Made by a program: the position numbers and the translations under genes. 64,000 nucleotides of DNA from positions 107,886,020 to 107,950,019 of the forward strand of contig OX235272.1 of the NCBI GenBank assembly GCA_944472155.2, in the 5' to 3' direction. Numbering within the stretch: position 1 is the first letter of the stretch; every line of letters begins with the position of its first letter. Source of the DNA: Trichobilharzia szidati (taxonomy: Eukaryota; Platyhelminthes; Trematoda; Strigeidida; Schistosomatidae). Of the stretch, positions 44,611 to 55,660 are shown piece after piece. The notes beneath the pieces were generated by a model. The model was not told where the DNA came from. It made no database searches and was given only the letters and a program-made list of their open reading frames with translations.

Positions 44611-45470
44611 AAGAAAATATCCAAATAGAGAAAGAAAAAATCGATAAGAAGAAGAAAAAATAAACTACAGACTGCAGTCGACAAAACGCCCGAAATCAAG
44701 TCAACAAACTTTATTGTATCAATCTTACTGTTGTTTATACCCTAACTAACTAAATATACACATCAGCGGAACAAAGTTTATGAATGACTGACTCATTTCA
44801 GCGCAGAACTTTCCAATAAAGTCTATTTCAAGGTGCGACACCTCATAAAAGAGCACATACAATTAGAGCAAAGAAATACTTTGATTGGACACTAATCAGT
44901 AACTAGTGTGATGTGTCTAGTCCTTTCTTTGGTGCAGACTGAATTCTGTCAGTCACGTTTGCGATGTGGCCACCATGCCACTACATAGCTCGCCATCACG
45001 GTGTACATTGATTTGATGATATTAGGTGGCTGTAGCAAGAAACCTAAGTCCAAGGCTTCCTGCCGATTGCCTCCAACCACCCTGATAGAGCAAAGGAATG
45101 TTATAGAAACTACAATTAGCAAAACAAAGTACAGGAAATAAAAAGTAATTGGGTGAAGATTAGCAAGAATTTTCTGAATCTTCAAGAAGTACAACATATA
45201 TCTACTACCATCGCGAACGATTTTTTAAGCTTTGTTACACTCCAGTCAAGGTAGTCTAGGCCTCCGTATGTAACACTTCAAAACATGGACTTACGCTGTT
45301 TTTGGTTTGACCACTACGGCAGTCTACTTGAACTACCAGGCTACTAACAGAATTTCTATTCATCAAAAAATCCTAAAAAACTTTCTGTATTTCTTAATGT
45401 TTTAATCATGCAATTATATTAAATGACCACCATGACATGGACTCGTGCGCGCCTTTAATTAGCTTTGAAC
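44611..45470. other. Unassigned
   Basis: An 82-codon open frame at 44949-45197 (minus) has no recognised domain; probably chance or old repeat. Confidence 0.35.
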
Positions 45471-45474
45471 AAAA

Positions 45475-45655
45475 CACTGTGCATTGGTTGGAGGATTTCA
45501 TCATGAGATGACATCAGTTAGAGCGAACCATTGGAAAACCAGCTGGGAGTACTTCTAGACAGCTGTTTCGTCCTAGTTTGAGACTCTTCATCAGTACGCA
45601 TCCACCGACAGGGTTCGAACCCAGGATCTTCTGGTTACAAGGCAACCTCATGCAA
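45475..45655 (-). mobile_element. SINE-R, head-truncated
   Basis: Minus strand: GTACTGATGAAGAGTCTC, AGGACGAAACAGCTG, and the 3' body; the element stops within the head at CTTGTAACC. Confidence 0.82.
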
Positions 45656-45924
45656 TTCTTGAAGGAAATGAAGGAAAAATCTACTGATTTGGTTCTTTCT
45701 CCATATGCGATAACACCATGTCACATGATATACTTCAGATTATTACTTTACGTGTAAATGTTGTATTGAAAAAAGAAATATTTTGGAACTAAATACGCTA
45801 AACATTTCTATATATTATGTGTTCATTTATTGTCTGAAATAAAGCTTCACTATTAAACAAATTAGATCTTTATCAGCCCAATCCTATTTCAGTGGACACT
45901 ATTTTTCATTTTATTTTACTTTTA

Positions 45925-46108
45925 TTACAGCTTGATTCCACACCGTATTTCTTTTGATTCAGGTATGGAATTTTCAGCATGTGATATCGGTAGCCCAAAT
46001 TTTGCAGGCCGACCATAGACATCAGGTGTGCGTCGGCAGGGGATCGAACCCCGGGCCACGTGCATGGTCGGCGAGAGTCCTAACCACTGTGCTACCGACG
46101 CTCGTTGG
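45925..46108 (-). mobile_element. SINE-T2 copy
   Basis: Minus strand: head with GGGGTTCGATCCCCTGCCGA, body ending ACGGTGTGGAATCAAGCTGT. Confidence 0.87.
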
Positions 46109-46109
46109 G

Positions 46110-46685
46110 GAAAGCCTCAGTTTGACATACGCTAGCCATCTCAGCAGACTTAGATTTGCAGTCAACTATCCAAATTGTGGGATTTCATTTCTCCCTGAAA
46201 TAACTGAAGAAAAAGAACTAGTGTAGCGTAAACCACCGAAGCCAATCATAAAGAACACATATGGAGGTGGTGTAGAATTTCACTTATACAGTATATCACA
46301 CTTTTAGCCACAGATGCTTCATTTTTAAGACCAATCTTCTTTGATACCTATCTCCAACAGACTGGGGAGGCAGAATAGCTGGCTCTTTGGTTGTCTGAGA
46401 GAAACACTTAAATCCATCAGCAGTGTGACTTATTCCATCTAATAAAATTATTCATAAGATAGCATAATAAAGCCCACAGAATAATAAATGATTTTTTGTC
46501 ACGTGATGTTTCTAGATAAGAAAGTATACAGTTTTTTAAAACAAATATCATCTGATTCCTTTGACCTACATATTATGTACACACTGAAATACCACTGAGG
46601 TTTTTTTTCCCCAATTAATCATTTCATAAGTTTACTCTAGTCTTGCTATCTCAGTAACACTTCTAAAACAAATAATCCGTTTCTT
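46110..46685. other. Unassigned
   Basis: No gene recognised. Confidence 0.35.
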
Positions 46686-46689
46686 TTAT

Positions 46690-46926
46690 TCCTTTACATT
46701 CCCGCAGTTGAACATTGGGGGCTTCAAGCTAGAGGCTTGAAGTTCCACTTGCAGTGGTGTTTGTTTATTTTTACGGGATGGGGTTGCTGCTGGCCTCATA
46801 CCCAACCTTCCCTCTCTACCAGTCTTAATACTGGCTTATCAAGGTAGAGGAGTGCATCAGCCGGGGATTGAACCCCAAACCACATGCGTGGTCAGCAAGC
46901 ATTCTACCACTGTGCTACCGACGCAC
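46690..46926 (-). mobile_element. SINE-T copy
   Basis: Minus strand: GCGTCGGTAGCACAGTGGTA head start, GGGGTTCAATCCCCGGCTGA, middle, tail GAAGCCCCCAATGTTCAAC. Confidence 0.88.
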
Positions 46927-47060
46927 ATTACTGAACAGTAATATTTAGTAAATATTAGATGATAAATAGACTCTGAGGTTTAGTATTATGAAAGAAGAGA
47001 AGTAATCTGTAGACTAAAGAAATGACTGATTTTTCAAAAATTTTCAAAAGAATGGATACT

Positions 47061-47101
47061 GAACAAAGAATACTCTTTTCGATAAATTCATCATCAGGCT
47101 C
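47061..47101 (-). ncRNA. PLE terminal hammerhead-like motif, canonical core
   Basis: Minus strand: GAGC, core CTGATGA, loop TGAATTTATC, GAAA, stem III AAGAGTATTCTT, then T and GTTC closing on GAGC (one G-U). All three conserved boxes are present; the cleavage triplet would end in U. Confidence 0.6.
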
Positions 47102-47229
47102 TACAATTATGTATACACAATAATGAATGAATGAATTAGTGTTATGAACGACACTAATGTTTAAGTAACATCGAATCAATAATATTGATAAATTACGGCT
47201 GAACAGCATCAACATAAAATAAACTGAAT

Positions 47230-48375
47230 GTCAGAAGAATTAGGAAAGGTAACAGTGAAAATTCATGAGTTTATAGTCTCTACTGAGGGCCAGGGCAGTA
47301 GTAGGGGCTAGCTGGACTTGTTTCTTTTGAATACAGAGCACTGGTTGTTTAAGGCGAATCGCAATAGCCTCTGCTGTTTGGAGCATGCGGTGCTTCGACG
47401 ATTTCGGTAATTTGTTAGGCGCCCGGTNNNNNNNNNNNNNNNNNNNNNNNNNNNNNNNNNNNNNNNNNNNNNNNNNNNNNNNNNNNNNNNNNNNNNNNNN
47501 NNNNNNNNNNNNNNNNNNNNNNNNNNNNNNNNNNNNNNNNNNNNNNNNNNNNNNNNNNNNNNNNNNNNNNNNNNNNNNNNNNNNNNNNNNNNNNNNNNNN
47601 NNNNNNNNNNNNNNNNNNNNNNNNNNNNNNNNNNNNNNNNNNNNNNNNNNNNNNNNNNNNNNNNNNNNNNNNNNNNNNNNNNNNNNNNNNNNNNNNNNNN
47701 NNNNNNNNNNNNNNNNNNNNNNNNNNNNNNNNNNNNNNNNNNNNNNNNNNNNNNNNNNNNNNNNNNNNNNNNNNNNNNNNNNNNNNNNNNNNNNNNNNNN
47801 NNNNNNNNNNNNNNNNNNNNNNNNNNNNNNNNNNNNNNNNNNNNNNNNNNNNNNNNNNNNNNNNNNNNNNNNNNNNNNNNNNNNNNNNNNNNNNNNNNNN
47901 NNNNNNNNNNNNNNNNNNNNNNNNNNCCGGATAATATTCAGAGATGCGTTTGGAAAGTGTATGCGGCCAATATAACTAGCTCCACACGAGCAGGTGAATT
48001 TATAAACACATTGAAGTGCCCTGTCCAAAGCGGCAGTTTATCCTTCACACATCCATTGATCATTTGTCGGCTGAAGAAATTGATCCGCAAAGAAGGCTTT
48101 CTTTATTGATCTGCATAAGCGATTCTTCAGGATCTCAGCTGCGGTATCACCTTTAATTTCAACGTTCAACAATAGCAGTTTCTTCGGCACCGTCTGGGCT
48201 CTTTCAGGCTTTTTCTTAAACTTCATGTTTTTCTCCATAAATCTTGAGGGATATCCATTTTCTATGAGGACTTGTCTGAGTCGCTCCAGTTCACCGTCGG
48301 TTGTATCTCTGGAACATATCCTTCTTATTCTTGAGGATAAGGAGTGGATCAAGTTTCTCTTTCTTCTCAAAGGGA
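47230..48375 (-). mobile_element. PLE-2 copy containing the assembly gap
   Basis: The minus strand, 48375-48038, encodes the thumb and linker: RRKRNLIHSLSSRIRRICSR, ENGYPSRFMEKNMKFKKKPE, VPKKLLLLNVEIKGDTAAEI. At 48028-47930 comes the GIY-YIG start (CVYKFTCSCGASYIGRIHFP). After the gap, RMLQTAEAIAIRL and VLCIQKKQVQLAPTTALALS end near 47240. Head-to-head with the plus-strand fragment starting at 48376. Confidence 0.85.
47428..47926. other. Assembly gap (499 N)
   Basis: A run of N inside the PLE-2 GIY-YIG domain. From intact PLE-1, roughly 120-150 nt should be missing, so the gap is longer than expected or its size is an estimate. Confidence 0.97.
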
Positions 48376-48925
48376 CCCAACTATTCGTCAATACAACCAC
48401 AAACTCTGTATACAGAAAAAGTTTGTCCAGTCTCTTATTCTACCTTGGTCTTGACCTCTTCACCAGTCATTCAATGTAAAAAATTTATTTTTTTAATTAC
48501 CAATTTTTACTTTTAGTTTGCTTTTACTTTTATAAATAATTCAATATTGTCAGCCTCATATTTTCCTTTCGTAGATTTTCACACCCTCTTCACACTTGTT
48601 CACACTTGGACACTCAACTACCACCTTTATTCTCACTCAATAACAATTTTAACCTCATCAAATTTCTAACCACTTCTTCCTTTGCACTATCGTTGAGTAC
48701 TACGTAATTTACGACTTTTATTTTTTCTTTACTTCTTAAGCCATTTCTGAGTAATTATATCAATTATGTCGCTCTTCTGCCTATTACTCTACAATAGACT
48801 ACTATACGTTTTTGGTAGATATGTATACAACTGTACAGCCTGTGAAGATGATTTCGTCGATTAAGAAAATTTTCTTTGCTCAATTTGTTTTTTATTTTCT
48901 TCATGACTCAATGGGTATTTTCGGT
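48376..48925 (+). mobile_element. PLE-2 3' end with hammerhead-like terminus
   Basis: Plus strand: C-terminal codons NTTTNSVYRKSLSS-like in a shifted frame (LCIQKKFVQSLIL-type peptide), 3' UTR as at 16780-17100, terminus CAGCCTGTGAAGATGATTTC and AAGAAAATTTTCTTTGCT. Confidence 0.8.
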
Positions 48926-48954
48926 GATTTGAAACATTAGGAAAGACTGACTAC

Positions 48955-50155
48955 TGGACGAAGTGTATTCTTTTCGATAACCAGCTCTTCATCAGGTTTT
49001 AGAGTTATATGTTCATCCATCCATAATAGTGAAATATTTAGGGCTATTTACAACATTTGAGCTGGTTAAGTAACATTGAATCAATCAATAATATGAATGA
49101 ATTATAGTTCAATAACGTCCGCAAGCGTGATAATACGCATCAACATAGCACTACACTTGAATATCAGAGAGACAAATTAGGAGAAATAATAATGTGGAAT
49201 TCATGAATTTATAGGTTCCACAGACGGCCAGGGCAGTAATAGTGGCTGGTTGAATCTGTTTCTTCTGCCCACAAAGCACCAGTTGTTTTGGGAGGATCAG
49301 TACCTGGATGCATTTAGCTACTTGTTTGATACCTGATAAATGATGGAGAAGGATTCTTCAATGCTAGCTTTGTGACCAGCTTTGAACAGGGGGTCTAATA
49401 TCGAGCTGTTGATGTTTTTCACTATACTTTCGTTTAGCCACACCACACTGGTAGGTGTTCCCAAGCAAGCACGAAGAATCAAGTTTTTGGAGTAAAGGCC
49501 ACCACAAGCGCAGTTGAACTGGTGAGGTCAGGATTATAGATAAGAGGTAAAAGAGAGGAAAAGGGAAATATTATAATGCAAAACAACCCTTAGTTTTAAA
49601 ATTATATTATCATGGTAGGCTGAAAGTAAAACATGCTTGAACCCATTTACGGTTAGAATTTCATCACGGATTGACATCAGTTAGAGAACCATTGAAAACC
49701 AGCACCAGAGTACTGGACAGCTGCTTCATCCTAGTTTGGGAATCATCGGCAGTACGCAAACATCACCAGGGTTCCAAACCAGAACCTTCCAGTTACAAGG
49801 CAACCCCGTATACCCTTCAGCCCCTGGGTTGCACCCAATTAAATGGCCCGCCCATGAATTCTAACTTTTACCCATTCGCGATTTTGAATTCATGGGCTGG
49901 CCATTGAATCAGATCCCAATGGATGAATGGTATGCGAGATTGCCTTGTAACCCAAAGGTCCTGGGTTTGAACCCTGACAGTGTGTGCGTACTGTCCATGA
50001 TTCCCAGACTAGGCCGATGAGACAGCTCTCTGGCAGTGCTCCAGTTCTGGTTTTCAATGGTTCACTAACTGATATCAATCCGTGGTCAAACTCGTGAAAA
50101 CAAATCTTATCCTTACAAACCAACTCTTGAAGATAAAACAGTTCAGTAGTGAGCA
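48955..50155. repeat. Tandem duplication unit 1: PLE-5 C-terminus plus SINE-R dimer
   Basis: The PLE-5 terminus with CTGATGAAGAGCTGGTTATC then GAAA (minus, 48985-49025), PLE-5 coding end (49530-49200, minus; FNCACGGLYSKNLILRACLG, SIVKNINSSILDPLFKAGHK, LLLPWPSVEPIN), a spacer, and a SINE-R dimer (49650-50135). Unit 2 at 50156-51180 repeats the PLE-5 end, spacer and dimer at about 1.05 kb offset. Confidence 0.82.
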
Positions 50156-51180
50156 TGTGTGAGCGTGATCATATGCATCAACATAACACTACACTGATTA
50201 TCAGACAGACATATTAGGAAAAATAATGATACAGAATTCATGAATTTATAAGTCTCCAATGAGGGCCGGCCAGGGCAGTAGTCGTTGCTAGTTGGACCTG
50301 TTTCTTCTACAAACAAAGCCCCGGTTGTTTTCGGCTGATCAGTACCTAGATGCATTTGGCTACCCGATAAATGATGGAGAGGGATTCTTCAATGCTAGCT
50401 TTATGGCCAGTTTGGATCAGGTGGTCTAATATCGAGCTGTTGATGTTTTTCACTATACCATAGTTAAGCCACACCACACTGGTAGGTGTTCCCCGGCATG
50501 CATGAAGAATCAAGTTTCTGGAGCAAAGGCCACCACAAGCGCAATTGAATTGGTAGTGTTTTTGTCAAAGTCATAATTGAGAGGTCAGGATTATAGATAA
50601 GAGGTAAAAGAGAGAGAATGGGGAAATATTATTACGCAAAATAACCCTTAGTCTTATAATTATATTATCATGGCAGGTTGGAAGTAAAACAGGCTTCAAC
50701 CTTTTCATGGTTAGAATTTCACCACGGATTGATATCAGTTAGAGAACCATTGAAAACCAGCACCAGATTACTGGAAAGCTGTTTCATCAGCCTAGTTTGA
50801 GGACCATCGGGATTACACACCCACTAGGTTTCGAACCTAGGACCTTCCAGTTACAAGGCAAGCTCGTATGCCATTCAGCCACTCGATGGCACTTAATTAA
50901 ATGGCAGGCCCGTGAATTCTAACTTCTACCAATTCGTGATTTTGAATGGATGAATGGTATACCAGGTCACCTTGTAACCGAAAGGTCTTGGGTTCAAACC
51001 CTGGTGATGTGTGCGTACTGCCGATGATTTCGAAACTAGGCTGATGAAACAGCTTTCTGGCAGTACTCCAGTTCTGGTTTTCAATGGTTCTCTAACTGAT
51101 ATCAATACGTGGTCAAACTAGTAAAAACAAATCTAATCCTTACAAATCACTCTTAAAAGATTAGAAGAACGTGATCCGCA
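50156..51180. repeat. Tandem duplication unit 2
   Basis: PLE-5 coding end 50560-50230 (minus) with the same GIY-YIG remnant, the AAAATTATATTATCATGG-type spacer (50640-50690) and a SINE-R inverted dimer (50700-51155). Moderately diverged from unit 1, so the duplication is not recent. Confidence 0.82.
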
Positions 51181-51775
51181 TGTGTTTTAATTGTAGGATC
51201 AACTTTATAACCGGTCGGTATGATGTGTTTGTAGCGCATAATTAAATTCATCGTAGGCTAATACTAGTTTTTTAGTTATGTTCAAAAACTGCTTACGATT
51301 ACTTTGATCCTGCTTTATTGATGCAGTTTTAAAAGTAAAAGTTAATTTTTAATGAATAATCTTGAAAGTTGTTTTTATGCGTATATTATTAGTTTGATAA
51401 ATAATGTGTTTGCCTTTAGGCGAAGCTGGCAGTCTACCACCTGTGTTCAATTGTTTTTCCAGACATTTGGGCAAATGTTCTTCCAGCTTCGTGTGCAAAG
51501 CACGATTACTACTCGCTATTTGTGTGTGCGTGTGTGTGTGGCCAGAAACACATGTAAATTGGTAAACAATATGGTATGTGACATAGTCACTTGTGTAGTG
51601 TTAAGGCTTGTAGTGGAATATACTTTTTTTAGTTATCTTAAAATAATTATAACTCGGGCTGAATAACAAGTTGTATGTATGACCGAATTTAGTCTGTGTT
51701 GAAATCACGGTGTTTATCTCCTCGGTGGTAGGTCATTTAACTTAGGAACAGAGTCATTTGTAGGTTTTGAACTTA
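51181..51775. other. Unassigned; GT-rich patch at 51518-51540
   Basis: A 104-codon open frame at 51352-51666 (plus) has no recognised domain and a composition like non-coding DNA. Confidence 0.35.
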
Positions 51776-52512
51776 CTAATAATAATAATAACAACAAAGA
51801 TTTATTCCAGACAATATGGGAAGTTGCATCATTCAGTGCCAGCAGGTTGATCGCTGACGAAATCTCAGCATGGATACAGAAAGCTCCTTTCGCTTATGCC
51901 AGTTTACAAAGCCTCTGGCTTAGTAGAAGTGATAACCGACTATCGACTAAGAGGCGTGTGTACCGCTCAGCAGTCCGCTTCGTCCTCCTTTATGACTGTG
52001 AAACCTGGTGACTGAGAGTGGAGGACACGAAGGGCTGGGTAGCTGTCTTTGATCATAGGTGCCTGCATTCTTTCTCACGTGTGAAATGGTATAATAGGGT
52101 GAGCAATATTGAGGTTAGGCGTTGAGTGACACGTAAGGAGAGGAAATCAATAGACGAGGCTGTGAAGTTACATCGACTGAGATGGTTAGGAAATGTGTTC
52201 CGCATGCCTAGCCATCGCCTTCCTCGACAGATGGGCAATGTTAGCTGATATAGGGTCAGGTGGGAAAAGAGCTAGTGGTGGTCAAACCAAAACATAGCAC
52301 CAGTCAATGAAATGCACAACAGTTAGTTTAAGCGACGTAGGGATGGAGATGTTGACCTCCTGGTTAGGGTCCTCGGGACGGTAAAATCCAATGGTTGGAA
52401 ACAATTGGTGACATGGCTCAAAATCGTTGTCAATGGCTGGCGCAGATGCATCCACTCCTTGTGACTTATGATTTCCAATGAAACTATATTGTTCTTCGTA
52501 TTACTATTCGTT

Positions 52513-53012
52513 TTTGCTCTGCTTCAAATCACCGAAAATACCCATTGAGTCATGAAGGAAATAAAAGACAGATTCAGCGAAGAAAATTTTCTTTATCGAC
52601 GAAATCATCTTCAGAGGCTGTACAATCGTATTTATACCTACCAAAATATATAGTGGTCTATTATTGAGGAATTCACTATTATCACTCTCATATGCTCCTT
52701 TTGTATATTTTCACACCCTCTTCACACTTGTTAAATTGACACTCAAATACCAGCTTTATTCTGACTCAATAGCAATTTTAACCTTATCAAATTTCTATCT
52801 TTTTGCCGTTGAGTACCACGTAATTTTCAACTTCTAATTTTCACTTCTAAAGCCACTTCTGAGTAATTATATCACTTATGTCACCCCCGTATTACTCAAT
52901 AATAGACCACTATATATTTTGATAGGTATAAATACTATTGTACAGCCTCTGAAGATGATTTCGTCGATAAAGAAAATTTTCTTCGCTGAATCTGTCTTTT
53001 ATTTTCTTCATG
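52513..53012. mobile_element. Short PLE-2 unit with inverted termini and 12-bp target duplication
   Basis: The left end (52520-52665) is the reverse complement of the right end (52885-53010): both carry the terminal block with the hammerhead-like motif and TATACCTACCAAAATATA-type sequence. Between them is only PLE 3' UTR. ACTATTCGTTTT stands at about 52501-52512 and again at 53013-53024 at the two junctions in LINE-B. Confidence 0.85.
52943..52988 (+). ncRNA. PLE-2 terminal hammerhead-like motif
   Basis: CAGC/GCTG closing stem, CTGAAGA core, loop TGATTTCGTC, GATAAA in place of GAAA, palindromic AAGAAAATTTTCTT. One insertion from the consensus. Confidence 0.5.
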
Positions 53013-53169
53013 ACTATTCGTTTTGTCTCATATCCCTGTCTACTGTCTCTATTTTGCATTTCTTTTACTTTCTTCTCTTGTTTTGTGTGCTACATGCAGG
53101 GTGTGTGGCAACTTGAACTGCTGCACATTGGTGCAAAGTTCTATGTTGAAAACAGACAGATATGCGCAC

Positions 53170-53640
53170 TTATGTTTAAAAATTTTCAGGGTATTTGGTT
53201 CCGAAATACTTTTTCTCTATACAGGATTTACATGTAAGATAATAATCTGAAGTATATATCTTCATTTCGTTAAAGAATTGCACAGTGTTTACTTGGAAGC
53301 AAGTTAAATCAGGGTACAAGTTCGTGCATAGGTCATTTGATATAACTGGACGATTAAAACAATGATAAATCCAGCTGAAATTAGGCATTTTGGTGGAAAT
53401 CAATTTTGGTAGCCCAATGATTCATACTGGTCTAACTGTTTTCTATACTGGTTTAAAGACTTCAGTGGATATCCACTTCTTAAATGGGTATTATTCAAGA
53501 TCTTATCGTCATCGTCTAAGGCGACAGCTGTACAGGTACACTGAATCTTCTAAAACAGGCACTTAACCAGACCTCGCTTGTACTGCAATCAGCAGAAACT
53601 GTGAAAATTTAAATACTACCCTGCCCAAGTAGGCTTTCTA
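53170..53640. other. Unassigned
   Basis: No gene recognised. Confidence 0.35.
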
Positions 53641-53644
53641 TAAA

Positions 53645-54655
53645 TCAATCGCTTTATTGAGCCACAAAGTAAAACTCAGAGAAGCCTCCGAACTGGAAAC
53701 AGAAGTCAGGCAAGGCTGCCAACTATCACAAATGATATTCCTAATTGTGTTTAGATTGGATAATGCAGCATACTGTGCATGGGATGAGAGAAGACAGGAA
53801 TACGTCTGACCGATAATAAGGCTTTCGATGGTCTAGAATTCTCCAGTGACTTATGTATAGTATCACACAAACTCGAAGACTTGCAGACAGGCAGGCGAAA
53901 ACCAACAAACTGTCTGAAACAGCGCGTAGCAAAGACAGAACTTAAAGTGAACATAAAAAAATACGCTGGTGATGAGGATAACCAACCAGCAATAACAACC
54001 AGCGCCAATCACTATGAGCGGGGAAATTTGAAAGGGGTCAGTTCCTTTCCTTATCTAGGCGACATTTTTTCAGCTACAGGCAACAGAATGGATGAGGATG
54101 TCAAGACGAGCCAGAATCAGAAAGGGAAGGCACAACTTCAATTTGGAAATCTTTTGCACTCTGCTGAACAAATGACAAGATTTGGATTTTCATCACCAAT
54201 GTTAAGTCAGTTAGTCACTTCTTCTATATTGGTCAGAAACTTGGCGTATATGTCGCGAAAAGCATTTCTAACAGGCCATTGCAGACTTTGATCAACATCT
54301 GCCCTTTGTGGTTCTATACTAAAGGTCAAATGGCCGGCTGGAAAGAATTAGCGACAAGAAACTCCTGGAACGAACCAACTATGAAAACATTGCTCAACAA
54401 ATATGCCCTAGGTAGTGGACATGGTTCGGACATACGCTGAGGAAACCATTGAATGACGTCATATGCCGGTCCCTCGAGTGGAGCTACAGTGAAAAACGAC
54501 TGGTTAGACGTCAGGGTGTGATATGGAGAAGATGGCACTAGGAGCGGTTCCGAGATAATGGGCAATTCTGGAGCTAGCTGAAGAAGACTGGAGAGAACAG
54601 GACAAAGTTGAGGAGCCCTTTATTCCACTCGGAATTCTAAGGAACAGTAATAATT
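53645..54655 (+). mobile_element. LINE-A copy, heavily diverged
   Basis: Plus strand: VRQGCQLSQMIF-like motif B (53700 on), degraded motif C, thumb (RRKPTNCLKQRVAKTELKVN), C-terminal zone; tail GAGCCCTTTATTCCACTCGG and (AAT)n at 54640-54655. Confidence 0.82.
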
Positions 54656-54814
54656 ATAAATGATTTAAGTAGGCTGCAATCATGATACAAATATTTTCTC
54701 TGGAAAAAGTCAATGAGGATAGGTTTAGAAGCGGGTGGGGCTAAGAGGAATCCATTTTGTTATTTTATAGAGTCTTCTTCAACTGGATATAGCCTTAAGA
54801 GAAAAACATCAGCG

Positions 54815-55660
54815 AAATCATAACATAGCGCTTGAAGAATGCAGTTAAAAGAGCTTATTATGCAGCAGAAGTACGTTATCTCTTCACAACCACCCCTATT
54901 ATACGTTCCAGAAATAAGGATAAACTACCTAATTTTACCTCTTCTGTGTGTATCTACCAGTATGACTGCAGCTGCGGAGCCAGCTACATTGGCCGTACAA
55001 TTAGGCAGGTTCATTATCGTATTTCCGAACATCATCCAACATGGTCAAGCAAGGGACAAACAAGATCTATTCGTAGGTCTATTTTAGCACACCTTGTTGA
55101 TACTGGGCATAAGGTTGATGTGAATACTGCATTTAAAATTATTTATCGCATTCCGACTAATCTTAACTTTGCTCTACGAGTTCGTCTTCTACAGACAGCT
55201 GAAGCAATAGGAATCCACCAGAAGAAACCAAGCCTATGTGTACAGAAGAAATTTGTACAGCCACTTTTCTTACCGTGGCCACCGTTACAAGAATGCTTGA
55301 ACATCGCCCTCCTCCCCCTTCCCCTAAACCTACTAAATTATAATTGTCCAAATTATTTTGTTTTATTTTTATTTATTTTGACCACTTCATCTTTAATTAC
55401 GTGTTATCCTTGTAAAATTAATTTATTCTAACCATTTCTACCTTTTAATTGTGTGTATTGATTTTCTTCGTTAATTATCAACCCATTGACATTTTGACAC
55501 TGTTTAATTATTGTTAACAAACATATCAGTGCCACTTGATTGGTAAACTGTTGTTTATTGTAAAAATGCTATGTATATTAGAGTAGAGTCAGAGAAGAGG
55601 ATCTAATTGAAAAGTAAATATTTATTTTGCTCAATCTTTGTGTTTTCCAAAAATACATCT
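54815..55660 (+). mobile_element. PLE-1 GIY-YIG domain, open, with 3' UTR
   Basis: An open frame to a stop at 55429-55431 encodes AVKRAYYAAEVRYLFTTTPI, the complete GIY-YIG module (SVCIYQYDCSCGASYIGRTI, RQVHYRISEHHPTWSSKGQT, HLVDTGHKVDVNTAFKIIYR) and the C-terminus KPSLCVQKKFVQPLFLPWP. The frame then runs on into UTR-like hydrophobic codons, so the true stop was probably lost. The 3' UTR ends near 55660 with GGATCTAATTGAAAAG. 5'-truncated before the linker. Confidence 0.88.

Larger units (their letters stand above)
51826..53165 (+). mobile_element. LINE-B 3' part interrupted by a PLE unit
   Basis: Plus strand: thumb region (FAYASLQSLWLSRS-like, RRVYRSAVRFVLLYDCETW), KLHRLRWLGNVFRMPSHRLP, the 3' region to 52512, then after the insertion GACTATTCGTTTTGTCTC to the 3' end GCACATTGGTGCAAAGTTCT at 53165. 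A LINE-C tail scrap precedes it at 51778-51825. Confidence 0.85.

Noticed and set aside
47240..48028. Long open frame across the assembly gap
   Set aside because: Most of it is translated N. Only the ends are real PLE sequence.
51352..51666. 104-residue plus-strand open frame as a novel gene
   Set aside because: No domain, no splice support, composition like the surrounding DNA.
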